Of a stretch of DNA of 64,000 nt, positions 44,846 through 53,245 are shown in pieces. Source of the DNA: Paenibacillus sp. USDA918EY (lineage in GTDB: Bacteria; Bacillota; Bacilli; Paenibacillales; Paenibacillaceae); contig NZ_WTWY01000020.1 in the NCBI RefSeq assembly GCF_009870825.1, positions 37,825 through 101,824 of the forward strand, given 5' to 3'. The position numbers and the translations under genes were made by a program. The notes beneath the pieces were generated by a model, which saw only the letters and a list, made by a program, of their open reading frames with translations, made no database searches and was not told where the DNA came from. How positions within the stretch are numbered: position 1 is the first letter of the stretch; every line of letters begins with the position of its first letter.

Positions 44846-45077
44846 TGGACCGCTGCGGATACGGATCGTTCTTCCGATCGCTGTTGTTCGCGGATTTTAA
44901 TGATTTAACCTAATTTATTATGGTAGAAATCCGCTCGCAAGCATATGCTATCGATGCCAGCTTTCCTTTGGAAAGCTCTTAGGCGAACGCAAGCTTATGC
45001 CTCCGAAACAGCTTTTTTAAAAAACTTGCAGCTTCGTAAGAATCGATTCCGTCCCCTTCGCTACTTCCACTTCTTCA
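44846..45077 (-). repeat. Dispersed intergenic repeat, locus D (subtype I), between purC and purS
   Basis: On the minus strand it begins AGTAGCGAAGGGGACGGAAT, includes an AGCTCTTAGG-type block, the AGCATATGCT palindrome and a GGATTTCTACCATAA/TTAAAATCCG stem, and ends AACGATCCGTATCCGCAGCG. Same family as loci A and E, oriented with the pur transcript. Confidence 0.82.
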
Positions 45078-45111
45078 ATTGAACCGAAGAAAATATATTT
45101 CGTAAGCGGCC

Positions 45112-45999
45112 TTACGCCCGCTCGGTCAACCGATGATAAATGTCCTGGTACCGGCGGGTGGTTTCTTCCACCACATCCGCAGGAAGCGGATCCGGCTGGC
45201 TGTTTTGATCCCACGTCGTTGACGCCAGGTACGTGCGGACAGGCTGCTTGTCCATGCTGTCGATCTCGATGTCCAGCGCATATTTTTCCTTGGCCCAAAA
45301 CCTGGAGCAATCCGGAGTGAAAATTTCGTCAATGAGGATGACCCGGCCGTCCAAAATACCGAATTCAAACTTGCAATCCGCCAAAATGATGCCGCGCTCC
45401 GCGCAGTAATCTCTGGCAAAGCCGTACAGCTTCAGGCTTTTCTCCTGCAGCTCGAGGGCAAGGTCCTCGCCGACAATTTCTTTCATCCGGTCCATCGAAA
45501 TGTCTTCGTCGTGCCCGACGTCGTTTTTCGCGGCCGGCGTAAAGATCGGCTCCGGAAAAGCCTCGTTTTTCCGCATGCCCTCGGGAAGCTTGATCCCGTT
45601 AATCTCGCCCGTCGCTTGATACTGCTTCCAGCCGCCTCCGGTGATATAACCCCGGACCACGCATTCGATATCGATGCGCTTCGCTTTGCGGACGACCATG
45701 ATCCGGTCCTTCAGAAGCGTTTTGTCCTTCGCGATCTCGCCCAGGCGCTCCGCATCGGTATGCACTACGTGGTTATCCATCAACTCCCGGGTTTGGTCGA
45801 ACCAGAAGGCGCTGAGCCGGTTCAGGACGTTTCCTTTTTCCGGCACGGCAGGCTCGAGCACGTAATCAAACGCGGATATCCGGTCCGTGACGACGATCAG
45901 CGTATGTTCCCCCAGATCGTACAGCTCGCGAACCTTGCCTTTGTAAAGCAGCGGCGCATCAACAAGTTCCACTGCGGTGGATACGGCCGGTGATGTCAT
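45112..45999 (-). CDS. purC: SAICAR synthase, long form
   Basis: Condenses CAIR with aspartate using ATP. Start at the Met of MTSPAVSTAVELVD after GGGGAGG; the earlier in-frame Met is upstream of that site. The 295-aa protein has LYKGKVRELYDLG, VTDRISAFDYVLE, VVRGYITGGGW and LIDEIFTPDCSRFW. Bacillus-type PurC is about 240 aa; this one, with its extended C-terminus (TTWDQNSQPDPLPADVV), resembles the longer yeast-like class instead, within an otherwise Bacillus-order operon. It is flanked on both sides by repeat elements, which might hint at replacement of the gene. Confidence 0.93.
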   Translation of the reverse strand: MTSPAVSTAVELVDAPLLYKGKVRELYDLGEHTLIVVTDRISAFDYVLEPAVPEKGNVLNRLSAFWFDQTRELMDNHVVHTDAERLGEIAKDKTLLKDRIMVVRKAKRIDIECVVRGYITGGGWKQYQATGEINGIKLPEGMRKNEAFPEPIFTPAAKNDVGHDEDISMDRMKEIVGEDLALELQEKSLKLYGFARDYCAERGIILADCKFEFGILDGRVILIDEIFTPDCSRFWAKEKYALDIEIDSMDKQPVRTYLASTTWDQNSQPDPLPADVVEETTRRYQDIYHRLTERA

Positions 46000-46054
46000 G
46001 TGAATCCTCCCCATTTTGTGAATCAACATTGGATATTAACTCATTGGCGAAGTT

Positions 46055-46200
46055 GACCGCTGCGGTTACGGATCGTTCTTCCGATCGCTGTTGTTCCCGG
46101 ATTTCAATGATTTAACCTAATTTATTATGGTAGAAATCCGCTCACAAAGGCGAACGTTACCACTTCTTCAGAACGATTCCGTCCCCTCCGCTAACTTCTT
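46055..46200 (-). repeat. Dispersed intergenic repeat, locus E (subtype I, shortened), between purB and purC
   Basis: Same right end as locus D (CAACAGCGATCGGAAGAACG then ATCCGTAACCGCAGCGG on the minus strand) and the GGACGGAATCG left end, but the central pairing block is deleted. Again codirectional with the operon. Confidence 0.8.
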
Positions 46201-46233
46201 CAATCCCTATCCAATGTTGATCCACTTTTTTCT

Positions 46234-47529
46234 TTATACTAAACCTAGCTTCTTGAAAATCGTATCCACATGCTTCAAATGCCAGGTAGGGTTAAACGCG
46301 TCTTCGATGTCTTCCGCGCTAAGCACGCTCGTAATTTCCGGCGTAGCCTCGATAATCTCGCGGAATTGGCGCTGCTCCTCCCATGCCTGCATTGCGCGCG
46401 GCTGCACGGTGTCGTACGCCTGCTCGCGGCTGAAGCCCTTGTCGATCAGCTTGGTCATGACGCGTCCGGAGAACGGCACGCCGAAGGTGCGGCTCATGTT
46501 GCGCTTCATGTTTTCCGGGAATACCGTCAAATTTTTCACGATATTGCCGAAGCGGTTCAGCATGTAGTTGATCAGCATCGTTGCATCCGGCAAAATGATG
46601 CGCTCCACCGAGGAATGCGAAATATCGCGCTCATGCCACAGCGCCACGTCTTCGTACGCCGTGACCATGTGGCCGCGGATGACGCGGGACAGGCCGGAAA
46701 TGTTCTCGCAGCCGATCGGATTGCGTTTATGCGGCATGGCCGACGAACCTTTTTGGCCTTTTGCGAAAGCTTCTTCCACCTCGCGGACCTCGCTTTTTTG
46801 CAGGGCGCGGATTTCCGTCGCGAATTTGTCCATCGACGTCGCGATCAGCGCCAGCGTCGCCATATATTCGGCATGGCGGTCGCGCTGCAGCGTTTGCGTC
46901 GAAATCGGAGCCGGGCTGATGCCCAGCTTGCGGCAGACGAACTCTTCGACAAACGGATCGATGTTCGCGTATGTGCCGACCGCGCCGGAAATTTTGCCGA
47001 ATTCCACGCCTTTCGCCGCGTGGCGGAAACGCTCGAGGTTCCGCTTCATTTCTTCATGCCACAAAGCCATTTTGAGTCCGAACGTTGTCGGTTCGGCGTG
47101 TACGCCGTGCGTGCGTCCCATCATCGGCGTGTCTTTGTAGGCGATCGCTTTGTCCTTCAAAATGTCGATGAAGCGGATCAAATCCTGCTCGATGATCTCG
47201 TTTGCCTGCCGCAGCAGGTAGCCGAGCGCCGTATCGACCACGTCGGTCGAGGTCAAGCCGTAATGCACCCATTTGCGCTCCGCACCAAGGCTTTCGGACA
47301 CGGTACGCGTAAAAGCGATCACGTCGTGGCGCGTTTCCTGCTCGATTTCGTAGATACGGTCGATATTAAAAGAAGCGTTCTCCCGCAGCAGCTTGGTGTC
47401 CTCCTTCGGAATGACGCCGAGCTCCGCCCACGCCTCGCAAGCGCAAAGCTCGACTTCCAGCCAAGCTTTAAACTTGTTTTCCTCGGTCCAAATGGCCCGC
47501 ATTTCCGGTCTGCTGTAACGTTCGATCAT
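46234..47529 (-). CDS. purB: Adenylosuccinate lyase
   Basis: Splits SAICAR and adenylosuccinate with release of fumarate. The 431-aa protein has the superfamily signature GSSAMPHKRNP (residues near 261-271), the conserved HYGLTSTDVVDTA and MGRTHGVHAEPTTFG. The start lies 3 nt after the purK stop. A 234-nt gap with repeat E follows. Confidence 0.95.
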   Translation of the reverse strand: MIERYSRPEMRAIWTEENKFKAWLEVELCACEAWAELGVIPKEDTKLLRENASFNIDRIYEIEQETRHDVIAFTRTVSESLGAERKWVHYGLTSTDVVDTALGYLLRQANEIIEQDLIRFIDILKDKAIAYKDTPMMGRTHGVHAEPTTFGLKMALWHEEMKRNLERFRHAAKGVEFGKISGAVGTYANIDPFVEEFVCRKLGISPAPISTQTLQRDRHAEYMATLALIATSMDKFATEIRALQKSEVREVEEAFAKGQKGSSAMPHKRNPIGCENISGLSRVIRGHMVTAYEDVALWHERDISHSSVERIILPDATMLINYMLNRFGNIVKNLTVFPENMKRNMSRTFGVPFSGRVMTKLIDKGFSREQAYDTVQPRAMQAWEEQRQFREIIEATPEITSVLSAEDIEDAFNPTWHLKHVDTIFKKLGLV

Positions 47530-47532
47530 GAA

Positions 47533-48714
47533 TTATCCTTGCCTCCAAATATGAGTTTGTTCTACCCAATCCAGCGCATGCTGGACGTCTTTGCACAATA
47601 CGTTGATATGGCCCATTTTGCGGCCGGTCTTGCTTTCAGTCTTTCCATATAAATGAAGCTTAGGCACGACGCCGAATTCGTTCAGCGAAGGATCCGAAAC
47701 GCCCGCCAGCTTCACGGCTTCTTCCAAATGCTGTCCAAGCACATTCACCATGACGACCGGGCTGAGCAGCGTCGTATCGCCCAGCGGGAGGTTGCAAATC
47801 GCCCGGATGTGCTGCTCGAACTGCGAGGTGGCGCATGCTTCCATCGTGTAATGCCCGGAGTTGTGGGGACGCGGCGCCACTTCGTTGACGTACAGTCCGC
47901 CGTCCTCCGCCACGAACATCTCGACGGCCAGAAGTCCGGCCACGTTCAGGCTTTCCGCCAGCCGTTCCGCCAGCTTCCGCGCTTCCCGCTGAATGCTTTC
48001 CTCGACTCTTGCAGGGACGATCGACAAATGCAAAATACCGTTCACGTGAATGTTTTCCGATACGGGAAAGCTTTTGATTTCCCCTTTCGGGCTGCGGGCG
48101 GCGATAACGGAAATTTCGGCGGCGAAAGCGATGAACTTTTCCAAAACCAGCTCTCTCCCGGATGCCGCCAGCTCCCGGTATGCCGTCTCCAATTCGTCTG
48201 CCGTGCGAATAACCGCTTGCCCTTTGCCGTCATACCCTCCGGTTGCCGTTTTCAGCACGCAGGGGAGACCGAGCTCTCCGGCCGCGATGATCAAGCTTTG
48301 CAAATCGGTTACTTCGCGATAAGGGGCGACGGGAACGCCAGCCGCTTCGATCGCTTGTTTTTCGCGCAGCCGGTGCTGCGTCGTATACAGCAGGGCGCTG
48401 CCTTGCGGCACGTAGGATTCCCGTTCCAGCAGGGCGGCGACGCCCGCGTCGACGTTTTCGAATTCATACGTAATGACGTCCGACCCGGCAGCCAGCTTCC
48501 GCGCAGCTTCTTCATCGCCGTAGCCCGCTTCGATCTGCGGCGTCACCTGTCCGCACGGGGAATCGGGAGTCGGGTCGAGCGTTACGAACCGGTAGCCCAT
48601 CGCCGTTCCGGCGAGCGCCATCATCCGTCCAAGCTGCCCTCCGCCCAATACGCCGATCGTCGCCCCCGGAAGGAGCGTTTTCGCTTGAGGTTGGCTTTGC
48701 TGTACGCTGCTCAT
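47533..48714 (-). CDS. purK: N5-carboxyaminoimidazole ribonucleotide synthase
   Basis: ATP-grasp enzyme that carboxylates AIR with bicarbonate. The 393-aa protein shows IGVLGGGQLGRMMALAG, LKTATGGYDGKGQ and NEVAPRPHNSGHYT. Its start overlaps the purE stop by 4 nt. Works directly with PurE to give CAIR. Confidence 0.95.
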   Translation of the reverse strand: MSSVQQSQPQAKTLLPGATIGVLGGGQLGRMMALAGTAMGYRFVTLDPTPDSPCGQVTPQIEAGYGDEEAARKLAAGSDVITYEFENVDAGVAALLERESYVPQGSALLYTTQHRLREKQAIEAAGVPVAPYREVTDLQSLIIAAGELGLPCVLKTATGGYDGKGQAVIRTADELETAYRELAASGRELVLEKFIAFAAEISVIAARSPKGEIKSFPVSENIHVNGILHLSIVPARVEESIQREARKLAERLAESLNVAGLLAVEMFVAEDGGLYVNEVAPRPHNSGHYTMEACATSQFEQHIRAICNLPLGDTTLLSPVVMVNVLGQHLEEAVKLAGVSDPSLNEFGVVPKLHLYGKTESKTGRKMGHINVLCKDVQHALDWVEQTHIWRQG

Positions 48715-49196
48715 AACGAATCACTGCTTTCCAGCACTTCATTGCGGATGTGATCCCGCCGTGCCTGTACCCGGTTCTGGATCACAGGGTCCGACGCTCC
48801 GATGATTTGGGCCGCCAACAGTCCGGCGTTGGTCGCCCCGGCTTGCCCGATCGCTACCGTCGCCACCGGAATGCCCCCAGGCATCTGCACGATCGACAGC
48901 AACGAATCCAAGCCGTTCAGCGCTTTCGTTTGCACCGGCACGCCGATCACCGGCAGCACCGTTTTGGAAGCGACCATCCCCGGCAAATGCGCGGCTCCGC
49001 CTGCGCCGGCGATAATGACTTTAATCCCGCGCTGCGCGGCCTCCTCCGCATAGGAAAACATCAAATCCGGCGTGCGATGCGCGGAAACGACCTTTTTCTC
49101 ATATGGAATGTTTAATTCATCGAGCACCATGCAAGCGTGCTGCATCGTTTCCCAATCCGATTTGCTGCCCATGATCACTGCGACCGATGCTGACAT
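48711..49196 (-). CDS. purE: N5-carboxyaminoimidazole ribonucleotide mutase
   Basis: Converts N5-CAIR to CAIR. The 161-aa protein has VAVIMGSKSDWETM at the start, VVSAHRTPDLMF, and the GAGGAAHLPGMVAS and LPVIGVPV loops of class I PurE. First gene of the operon: the leader holds a guanine riboswitch and terminator and the promoter carries PurBoxes. Under purine shortage all twelve genes should be expressed together. Confidence 0.96.
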   Translation of the reverse strand: MSASVAVIMGSKSDWETMQHACMVLDELNIPYEKKVVSAHRTPDLMFSYAEEAAQRGIKVIIAGAGGAAHLPGMVASKTVLPVIGVPVQTKALNGLDSLLSIVQMPGGIPVATVAIGQAGATNAGLLAAQIIGASDPVIQNRVQARRDHIRNEVLESSDSL

Positions 49197-49275
49197 CTTT
49201 TCGACCTACTTTCTTTGTGGTTTTTGCCAAAGCGCGTGTGTCTTTAAAGTGAAGCGTTTGATCTAGTGAAAGCCG

Positions 49276-49331
49276 GAAAAAGAACGAAAGGCCCGGTCCC
49301 AGGAAAATGTCGATTTTCAGGATACCGGACC
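49276..49331 (-). terminator. Riboswitch-controlled terminator in the pur leader
   Basis: On the minus strand GGTCCGG...GAAAAT-CGAC-ATTTTC...CCGGGCC followed by TTTCGTTCTTTTTC. It lies between the aptamer and purE and is the presumed expression platform: formed when guanine is bound, it stops transcription. Confidence 0.82.
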
Positions 49332-49427
49332 ATGTCAGGAATACGCAAGGCGCGCCGAAAAACTCGCGGGCAAAAAGGCCGACGCCAAGACCGAAAAAAG
49401 GCCTTCAGCCTCTCCTAGCGGTATTCC

Positions 49428-49494
49428 CTCGTAGTCCGGAAATTTACGGTTTCCGGGTAGAAACTTCCGGGCCTTATCCCCGGCGTTATACGAG
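49428..49494 (-). ncRNA. Purine (guanine-type) riboswitch aptamer
   Basis: On the minus strand: P1 CTCGTA/TACGAG, then TATAACGCCGGGGATAAGG, AGTTTCTACCCGG and CCGTAAATTTCCGGACTACG, the conserved purine-riboswitch core. The base matching position 74 of the xpt aptamer is C (GGACTAC), which pairs with guanine or hypoxanthine rather than adenine. Confidence 0.93.
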
Positions 49495-49558
49495 TCATTT
49501 TTAGTTGAAAATGGTTGATGATTGTCGAAGGCCACCGAATGAGGCGGCTTACACCTAC

Positions 49559-49634
49559 AGTTTAACAATCCCCTACATCACATGTCAACTCAAACACGAA
49601 CAATTGAATCAATAACGATTATAATGTTCGTTTT
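49559..49634 (-). promoter_or_regulatory. pur operon promoter with two PurBoxes
   Basis: On the minus strand -35 TTGACA (49588-49583) and -10 TAAACT (49564-49559), 18 bp apart. Upstream lie two inverted PurBoxes with CGAACA cores (AAAACGAACATTAT side at 49634-49621 and AACACGAACAATT at 49592-49605), separated by about 16 bp, matching the PurR operator layout of Bacillus. PRPP would release PurR. Confidence 0.82.
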
Positions 49635-49649
49635 TTCGTCCATCCATCT

Positions 49650-49694
49650 AAAAAGCAAGCCAGCATACCGTTCGAGTTCGGCACACTGGCTTAC
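49650..49694 (-). terminator. Terminator of the universal stress protein gene
   Basis: On the minus strand TAAGCCAGTGTGCCGAAC pairs with GTATGCTGGCTTGC, followed by TTTTTAG. Confidence 0.78.
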
Positions 49695-49712
49695 ATTTTT
49701 CATATTTTCACT

Positions 49713-50147
49713 TTATTTGACCACAAGAACAGGTATGCGCGCATGCTGCACCACGTTATGGCTGACGCTGCCGAGCACGAATTCACGGATTCCGCCAAGT
49801 CCCCGGCTGCCGATGACGATTACGTCCGAATCATGATCTCCGGCATATTTCAAAATCGTTTCCGCAGGCGCGCCCTGAATGAGCTCCGTGCTGTAATTGA
49901 CGCCCGCGTCGTTCAGCCGCTTCTTCGCTTCCTCGATCGTCTGTTCCGCAAGGTCGTAATAATCCTTGTTCACGGAGGCGGGAATCGGAGCGAGCCCCTC
50001 GCCGATAAACACGCGCGGAAAATCGAACACATGCACGACTTGGATAACCGAGCCGGGAACCGCTTGCGCGAGTTCCGCCGCGCGGTCGAGCGCCCGGTTG
50101 GAAGCTTTGGAACCGTCGTATGCCAGAAGGATTTTGGAGAATAACAT
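49713..50147 (-). CDS. Universal stress protein (UspA family)
   Basis: Start at the Met of MLFSKILLAYDGSKASNRAL after GAGGTGG; the longer frame is basic and unconserved. The 144-aa protein shows the UspA ATP-binding pattern GSRGLGGIREFVLGSVSHNVV (G-2x-G-9x-G-S) at the C-terminal end. Usp proteins bind ATP and are induced by growth arrest and stress, with diverse roles. Monocistronic, with its own terminator next to the divergent-facing pur promoter. Confidence 0.9.
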   Translation of the reverse strand: MLFSKILLAYDGSKASNRALDRAAELAQAVPGSVIQVVHVFDFPRVFIGEGLAPIPASVNKDYYDLAEQTIEEAKKRLNDAGVNYSTELIQGAPAETILKYAGDHDSDVIVIGSRGLGGIREFVLGSVSHNVVQHARIPVLVVK

Positions 50148-50352
50148 GTGAACCCACCTCTTCTTCCTCTTTTTGTAGAACCGCCGCAACTTCGGCTAAA
50201 GCTTAAGTACCGTCCCTTTTTATTAAACCTTTGGACGAAGGAGTAAACTTTAGCGCAAGCGTTACGAGTCATAAAACTCCGCTACCGTTATAACAGAAAG
50301 AAAATGCGATGATGCCCGGCAAAATGCTGTCGCCTCCATTGAAGCCAAAAAC

Positions 50353-50616
50353 TCACCTTAAAAAGTAGGCGTAAAGAACGGCATTGATAAACAGCAGCAG
50401 AGGGATGCCGATTCGGAAGCTTAAATGGCGGGTTTTATGGCGTTTGCGGTACATGGCGATCCATACGCCAAGCGCCCCGCCGATGGCCGCCAGCAAAAAC
50501 AGCGTTTTTTCCGGCACGCGGTCGCGCCTGTTTCTTGCCCTTTTCTTGTCTTCCGACATGACCAGGTAGCCCACTGCATTGATGAAAATAAACCATACCC
50601 AAAGGGCTGTTCTCAC
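50353..50616 (-). CDS. DUF1294 membrane protein
   Basis: A GTG at 50616, 8 nt after GGAGGTGG, is taken as the start; the earlier in-frame GTG lies inside that site. The 87-aa protein has three hydrophobic segments (about 4-20, 39-55, 68-85), the RRVPE-type RNRRDRVPEKTLF loop and KTRHLSFRIGIP, typical of DUF1294. Family function is unknown. Lies between topB and the stress-protein gene on the same strand. Confidence 0.85.
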   Translation of the reverse strand: MRTALWVWFIFINAVGYLVMSEDKKRARNRRDRVPEKTLFLLAAIGGALGVWIAMYRKRHKTRHLSFRIGIPLLLFINAVLYAYFLR

Positions 50617-50746
50617 CCGGAGAACCACCTCCGTTCTTACTGCCTACTTCCATTATAAATCCGCGTTCGGGCGGAAACAATGGACAAACTCCAAACGATT
50701 CCGTGTTCCCTTGTCGCATACAGCCGTTAGGGATCAAAAACCTTCC

Positions 50747-52882
50747 TTATTTGCCGTCTTTCTGCTCCATGGCGGCCTTCAGCAGCTCACCCAGATTGGA
50801 TACGGCCGCAGATTCTTGTTTGGCATATTTTTCAACGAGCTTGCGCGCTTCCTTTTTGTTGACATGGTTATGATCCTTATTGAGCGTTTCGGTAAATCCG
50901 CACGGCAGGCATTGCACGTACAGGCCGGCTTTGCCTTCCTTGAGTTCCATTTTTTTATGGCATGTCGGGCAGCGGCGGTTGGACAACCTTTTTTCGTCCG
51001 AACGGCGGTAGCCGCAGTCCTCGCTCGGGCATACCAGCATTTTGCCGCGTTTGCCTTTTTTCTCAAGCAGCCGGGTTCCGCACTGCGGGCAGTGGCTGTT
51101 CGAGACGTTATGCGGCTTATAGCCTGCAGAGCTGTTTTTGACTTCGGACACCAATTCCTTGGACATTTTGCGAATGCCCTCGATGAACGGGTCGGGTTTG
51201 CCTTGGCCGCGGGCGATTTTTTCAAGCTCGGCTTCCCAGCGAGCGGTCAGCTCCGGCGTGCGCAGCTCGGGCGCTACCAGCTCGATCAGCTGTTTTCCTT
51301 TTCCCGTTGGATGCAGCAGGTTGCCTTGGCGTTCGATCGTGTCGGAGTTGATCAGCTTCTCGATGATGTCGGCCCGCGTCGCAGGCGTTCCAAGTCCATG
51401 CTTTTCCATTTGCGAGAGGAGGCTGGCTTCGGTGTAACGCTTCGGCGGAAGCGTTCTTCCTTTCTGGACGTGCACGCGCTGCACTTTCACCGAATCGCCC
51501 TCGCGAAGCTCGGGGAGCAGCACCGGACTGTCGTCGTCATCCCCGTCGTTGTCGTCGTCGGACAAATCATCCGCATCCGCGCCGTACACTTCGCGCCAGC
51601 CGGCGTCCTTGATGGTGGTGCCTTTGACGTGAAGCGGCTCTCCTTCGACCTGCACGACCACGCTGACGTTGTCATAACGCGCAGGCGGATAAAACAGGCT
51701 GATAAACCGGCGCACGATCAAATCGTAAAGTTTGCGTTCTTCCGTACTTAGTTGATTCAGCAGCACCGTCTCTTCCGTCGGAATGATCGCATGGTGATCG
51801 CTGACCTTGGAATCGTCGACGATCCGTTTGGACGTTGGCAGGTTTTTGCGCAAAAGCGGACGGGCCAGCTGCGCATACGGGCCGACGGCCACGCTTTCCA
51901 GGCGTTCCTTCAGCGTGTGAACCATATCCGACGTTAAATACCGGCTGTCCGTGCGCGGGTAGGTGACCAGCTTATGCTGCTCGTACAGGCGCTGCAGCAC
52001 GTTGGACGTCTGCTTCGCGGAAAATCCGTATTTGCGGTTCGCGTCCCGCTGAAGTTCGGTGAGGTCGTAAGCAAGCGGATGCGGCTCGACCTTTTCCGAT
52101 TTTTTCACCTGCGTTACTTTGCCGTATTGCCCTTCGAGCTTCTTTTTGATCGCTTCGGTCTGCTGGCGTTCGAAGATGCGGGCGTCTCCGTTTTTGCCGC
52201 GCCAGGTAGCCGTGAAGCTGCCAAAATCCGCCTTCAGCGTCTCGTATTCCTCCGAACGGAAGTTCACGATTTCATTTTCGCGGTTCATGATCATCCCCAG
52301 CGTCGGGGTCTGCACCCGCCCTGCGGACAGCTGCGCCCCGAATTTGACGGTCAATGCGCGCGTGACGTTCAACCCGATCATCCAGTCCGCTTCGGCCCGG
52401 CAGCGCGCCGACTCGTACAAACGGTCGAACTGGTTGCCCGGACGCAGCGAAGCAAACCCCTCCTTGATCGCTTTGTCGGTTTGCGAGGAAATCCACAGGC
52501 GCTGGAACGGTTTGTTCCAGTGGGACATTTTCATGATCCACCGGGCCAAAAGCTCCCCTTCGCGCGCTGCGTCGGTGGCGATGATCAGCTTGTTCACGTC
52601 CTGGCGTTTGGTCAGCGACTGCACGATTTTGAACTGATGGCTGGTTTCACGGAGCACCTTCAGCTTCATCGTTTTCGGCAAAATCGGCAAATCCTCCAGG
52701 TTCCAAGTTGCGTACTTATGGTCGTAGTCTTCGGGTTCGGCAAGGCCGACCAAATGCCCCAGCGCCCAAGTCACGATATATTGTGGGCCTTCAAAATATC
52801 CCTTATGCTTTTCCCTGCTGCCCATCACCCGCGCGATTTCGCGGGCCACGGACGGTTTTTCGGCTAATACGAGCGATTTCAT
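50747..52882 (-). CDS. topB: DNA topoisomerase III
   Basis: Type IA topoisomerase that decatenates DNA via a transient tyrosine link. The 711-aa protein has the TOPRIM domain (residues 1-140, LVLAEKPSVAREIA and ATDAAREGE), the catalytic Y308 in VTYPRTDSRYL, and at the C-terminus two zinc modules (CPQCGTRLLEKKG...CPSEDCGYRR and CPTCHKKM...CLPCGF). An acidic insert (DDLSDDDNDGDDDD) sits near residue 445. A TATAAT box 30 nt upstream suggests its own promoter. Confidence 0.95.
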   Translation of the reverse strand: MKSLVLAEKPSVAREIARVMGSREKHKGYFEGPQYIVTWALGHLVGLAEPEDYDHKYATWNLEDLPILPKTMKLKVLRETSHQFKIVQSLTKRQDVNKLIIATDAAREGELLARWIMKMSHWNKPFQRLWISSQTDKAIKEGFASLRPGNQFDRLYESARCRAEADWMIGLNVTRALTVKFGAQLSAGRVQTPTLGMIMNRENEIVNFRSEEYETLKADFGSFTATWRGKNGDARIFERQQTEAIKKKLEGQYGKVTQVKKSEKVEPHPLAYDLTELQRDANRKYGFSAKQTSNVLQRLYEQHKLVTYPRTDSRYLTSDMVHTLKERLESVAVGPYAQLARPLLRKNLPTSKRIVDDSKVSDHHAIIPTEETVLLNQLSTEERKLYDLIVRRFISLFYPPARYDNVSVVVQVEGEPLHVKGTTIKDAGWREVYGADADDLSDDDNDGDDDDSPVLLPELREGDSVKVQRVHVQKGRTLPPKRYTEASLLSQMEKHGLGTPATRADIIEKLINSDTIERQGNLLHPTGKGKQLIELVAPELRTPELTARWEAELEKIARGQGKPDPFIEGIRKMSKELVSEVKNSSAGYKPHNVSNSHCPQCGTRLLEKKGKRGKMLVCPSEDCGYRRSDEKRLSNRRCPTCHKKMELKEGKAGLYVQCLPCGFTETLNKDHNHVNKKEARKLVEKYAKQESAAVSNLGELLKAAMEQKDGK

Positions 52883-52986
52883 TATGTATCCACCCTTTCT
52901 TCCGTCCTATTATAACATTGATTGCGGCTGCGAATGCAAAGGAGGACGAAACCCGACCGATTCGGTTTCAAATCGTGTAAACAACA

Positions 52987-53040
52987 AAAATCCCCTCAGT
53001 GGGCATCACGTCTAATGACGGTACCTTCCTGAAGGGATTT
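52987..53040 (-). terminator. Terminator of the small minus-strand gene
   Basis: On the minus strand AAATCCCTTCAG pairs with CTGAGGGGATTTTTG; the enclosed region adds a CGTC/GACG hairpin. Confidence 0.7.
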
Positions 53041-53059
53041 AGGGTGGTGCAGTGTGCGC

Positions 53060-53200
53060 CTAATCCTGTTCCTGCTTCGGAATCTCGTTCAGGCTCGGCG
53101 GAAATTTAGCAGCTTTATCCGGATGCAACGTTACGTTTTCCTCTTTCCTGCTCGCTCGATTTTGCTGGTTGTTGATTTTGAGCGGTTTACGATGCGGCAT
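53060..53200 (-). CDS. Small hydrophilic protein, 46 aa
   Basis: An open frame of 46 codons, starting MPHRKPLKINNQQNR and ending NEIPKQEQD, has a strong GGGGGG-type ribosome-binding site 6 nt upstream and a terminator 20 nt after the stop. It is charged, with no cysteines or membrane segment. I do not recognise the family; context (own signals at both ends, between topB and a thioesterase) supports a real gene. Confidence 0.6.
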   Translation of the reverse strand: MPHRKPLKINNQQNRASRKEENVTLHPDKAAKFPPSLNEIPKQEQD

Positions 53201-53245
53201 GCTTATCCCCCCTTACCGTTTAGCCATCCCCTGATCCAAGCCGAA

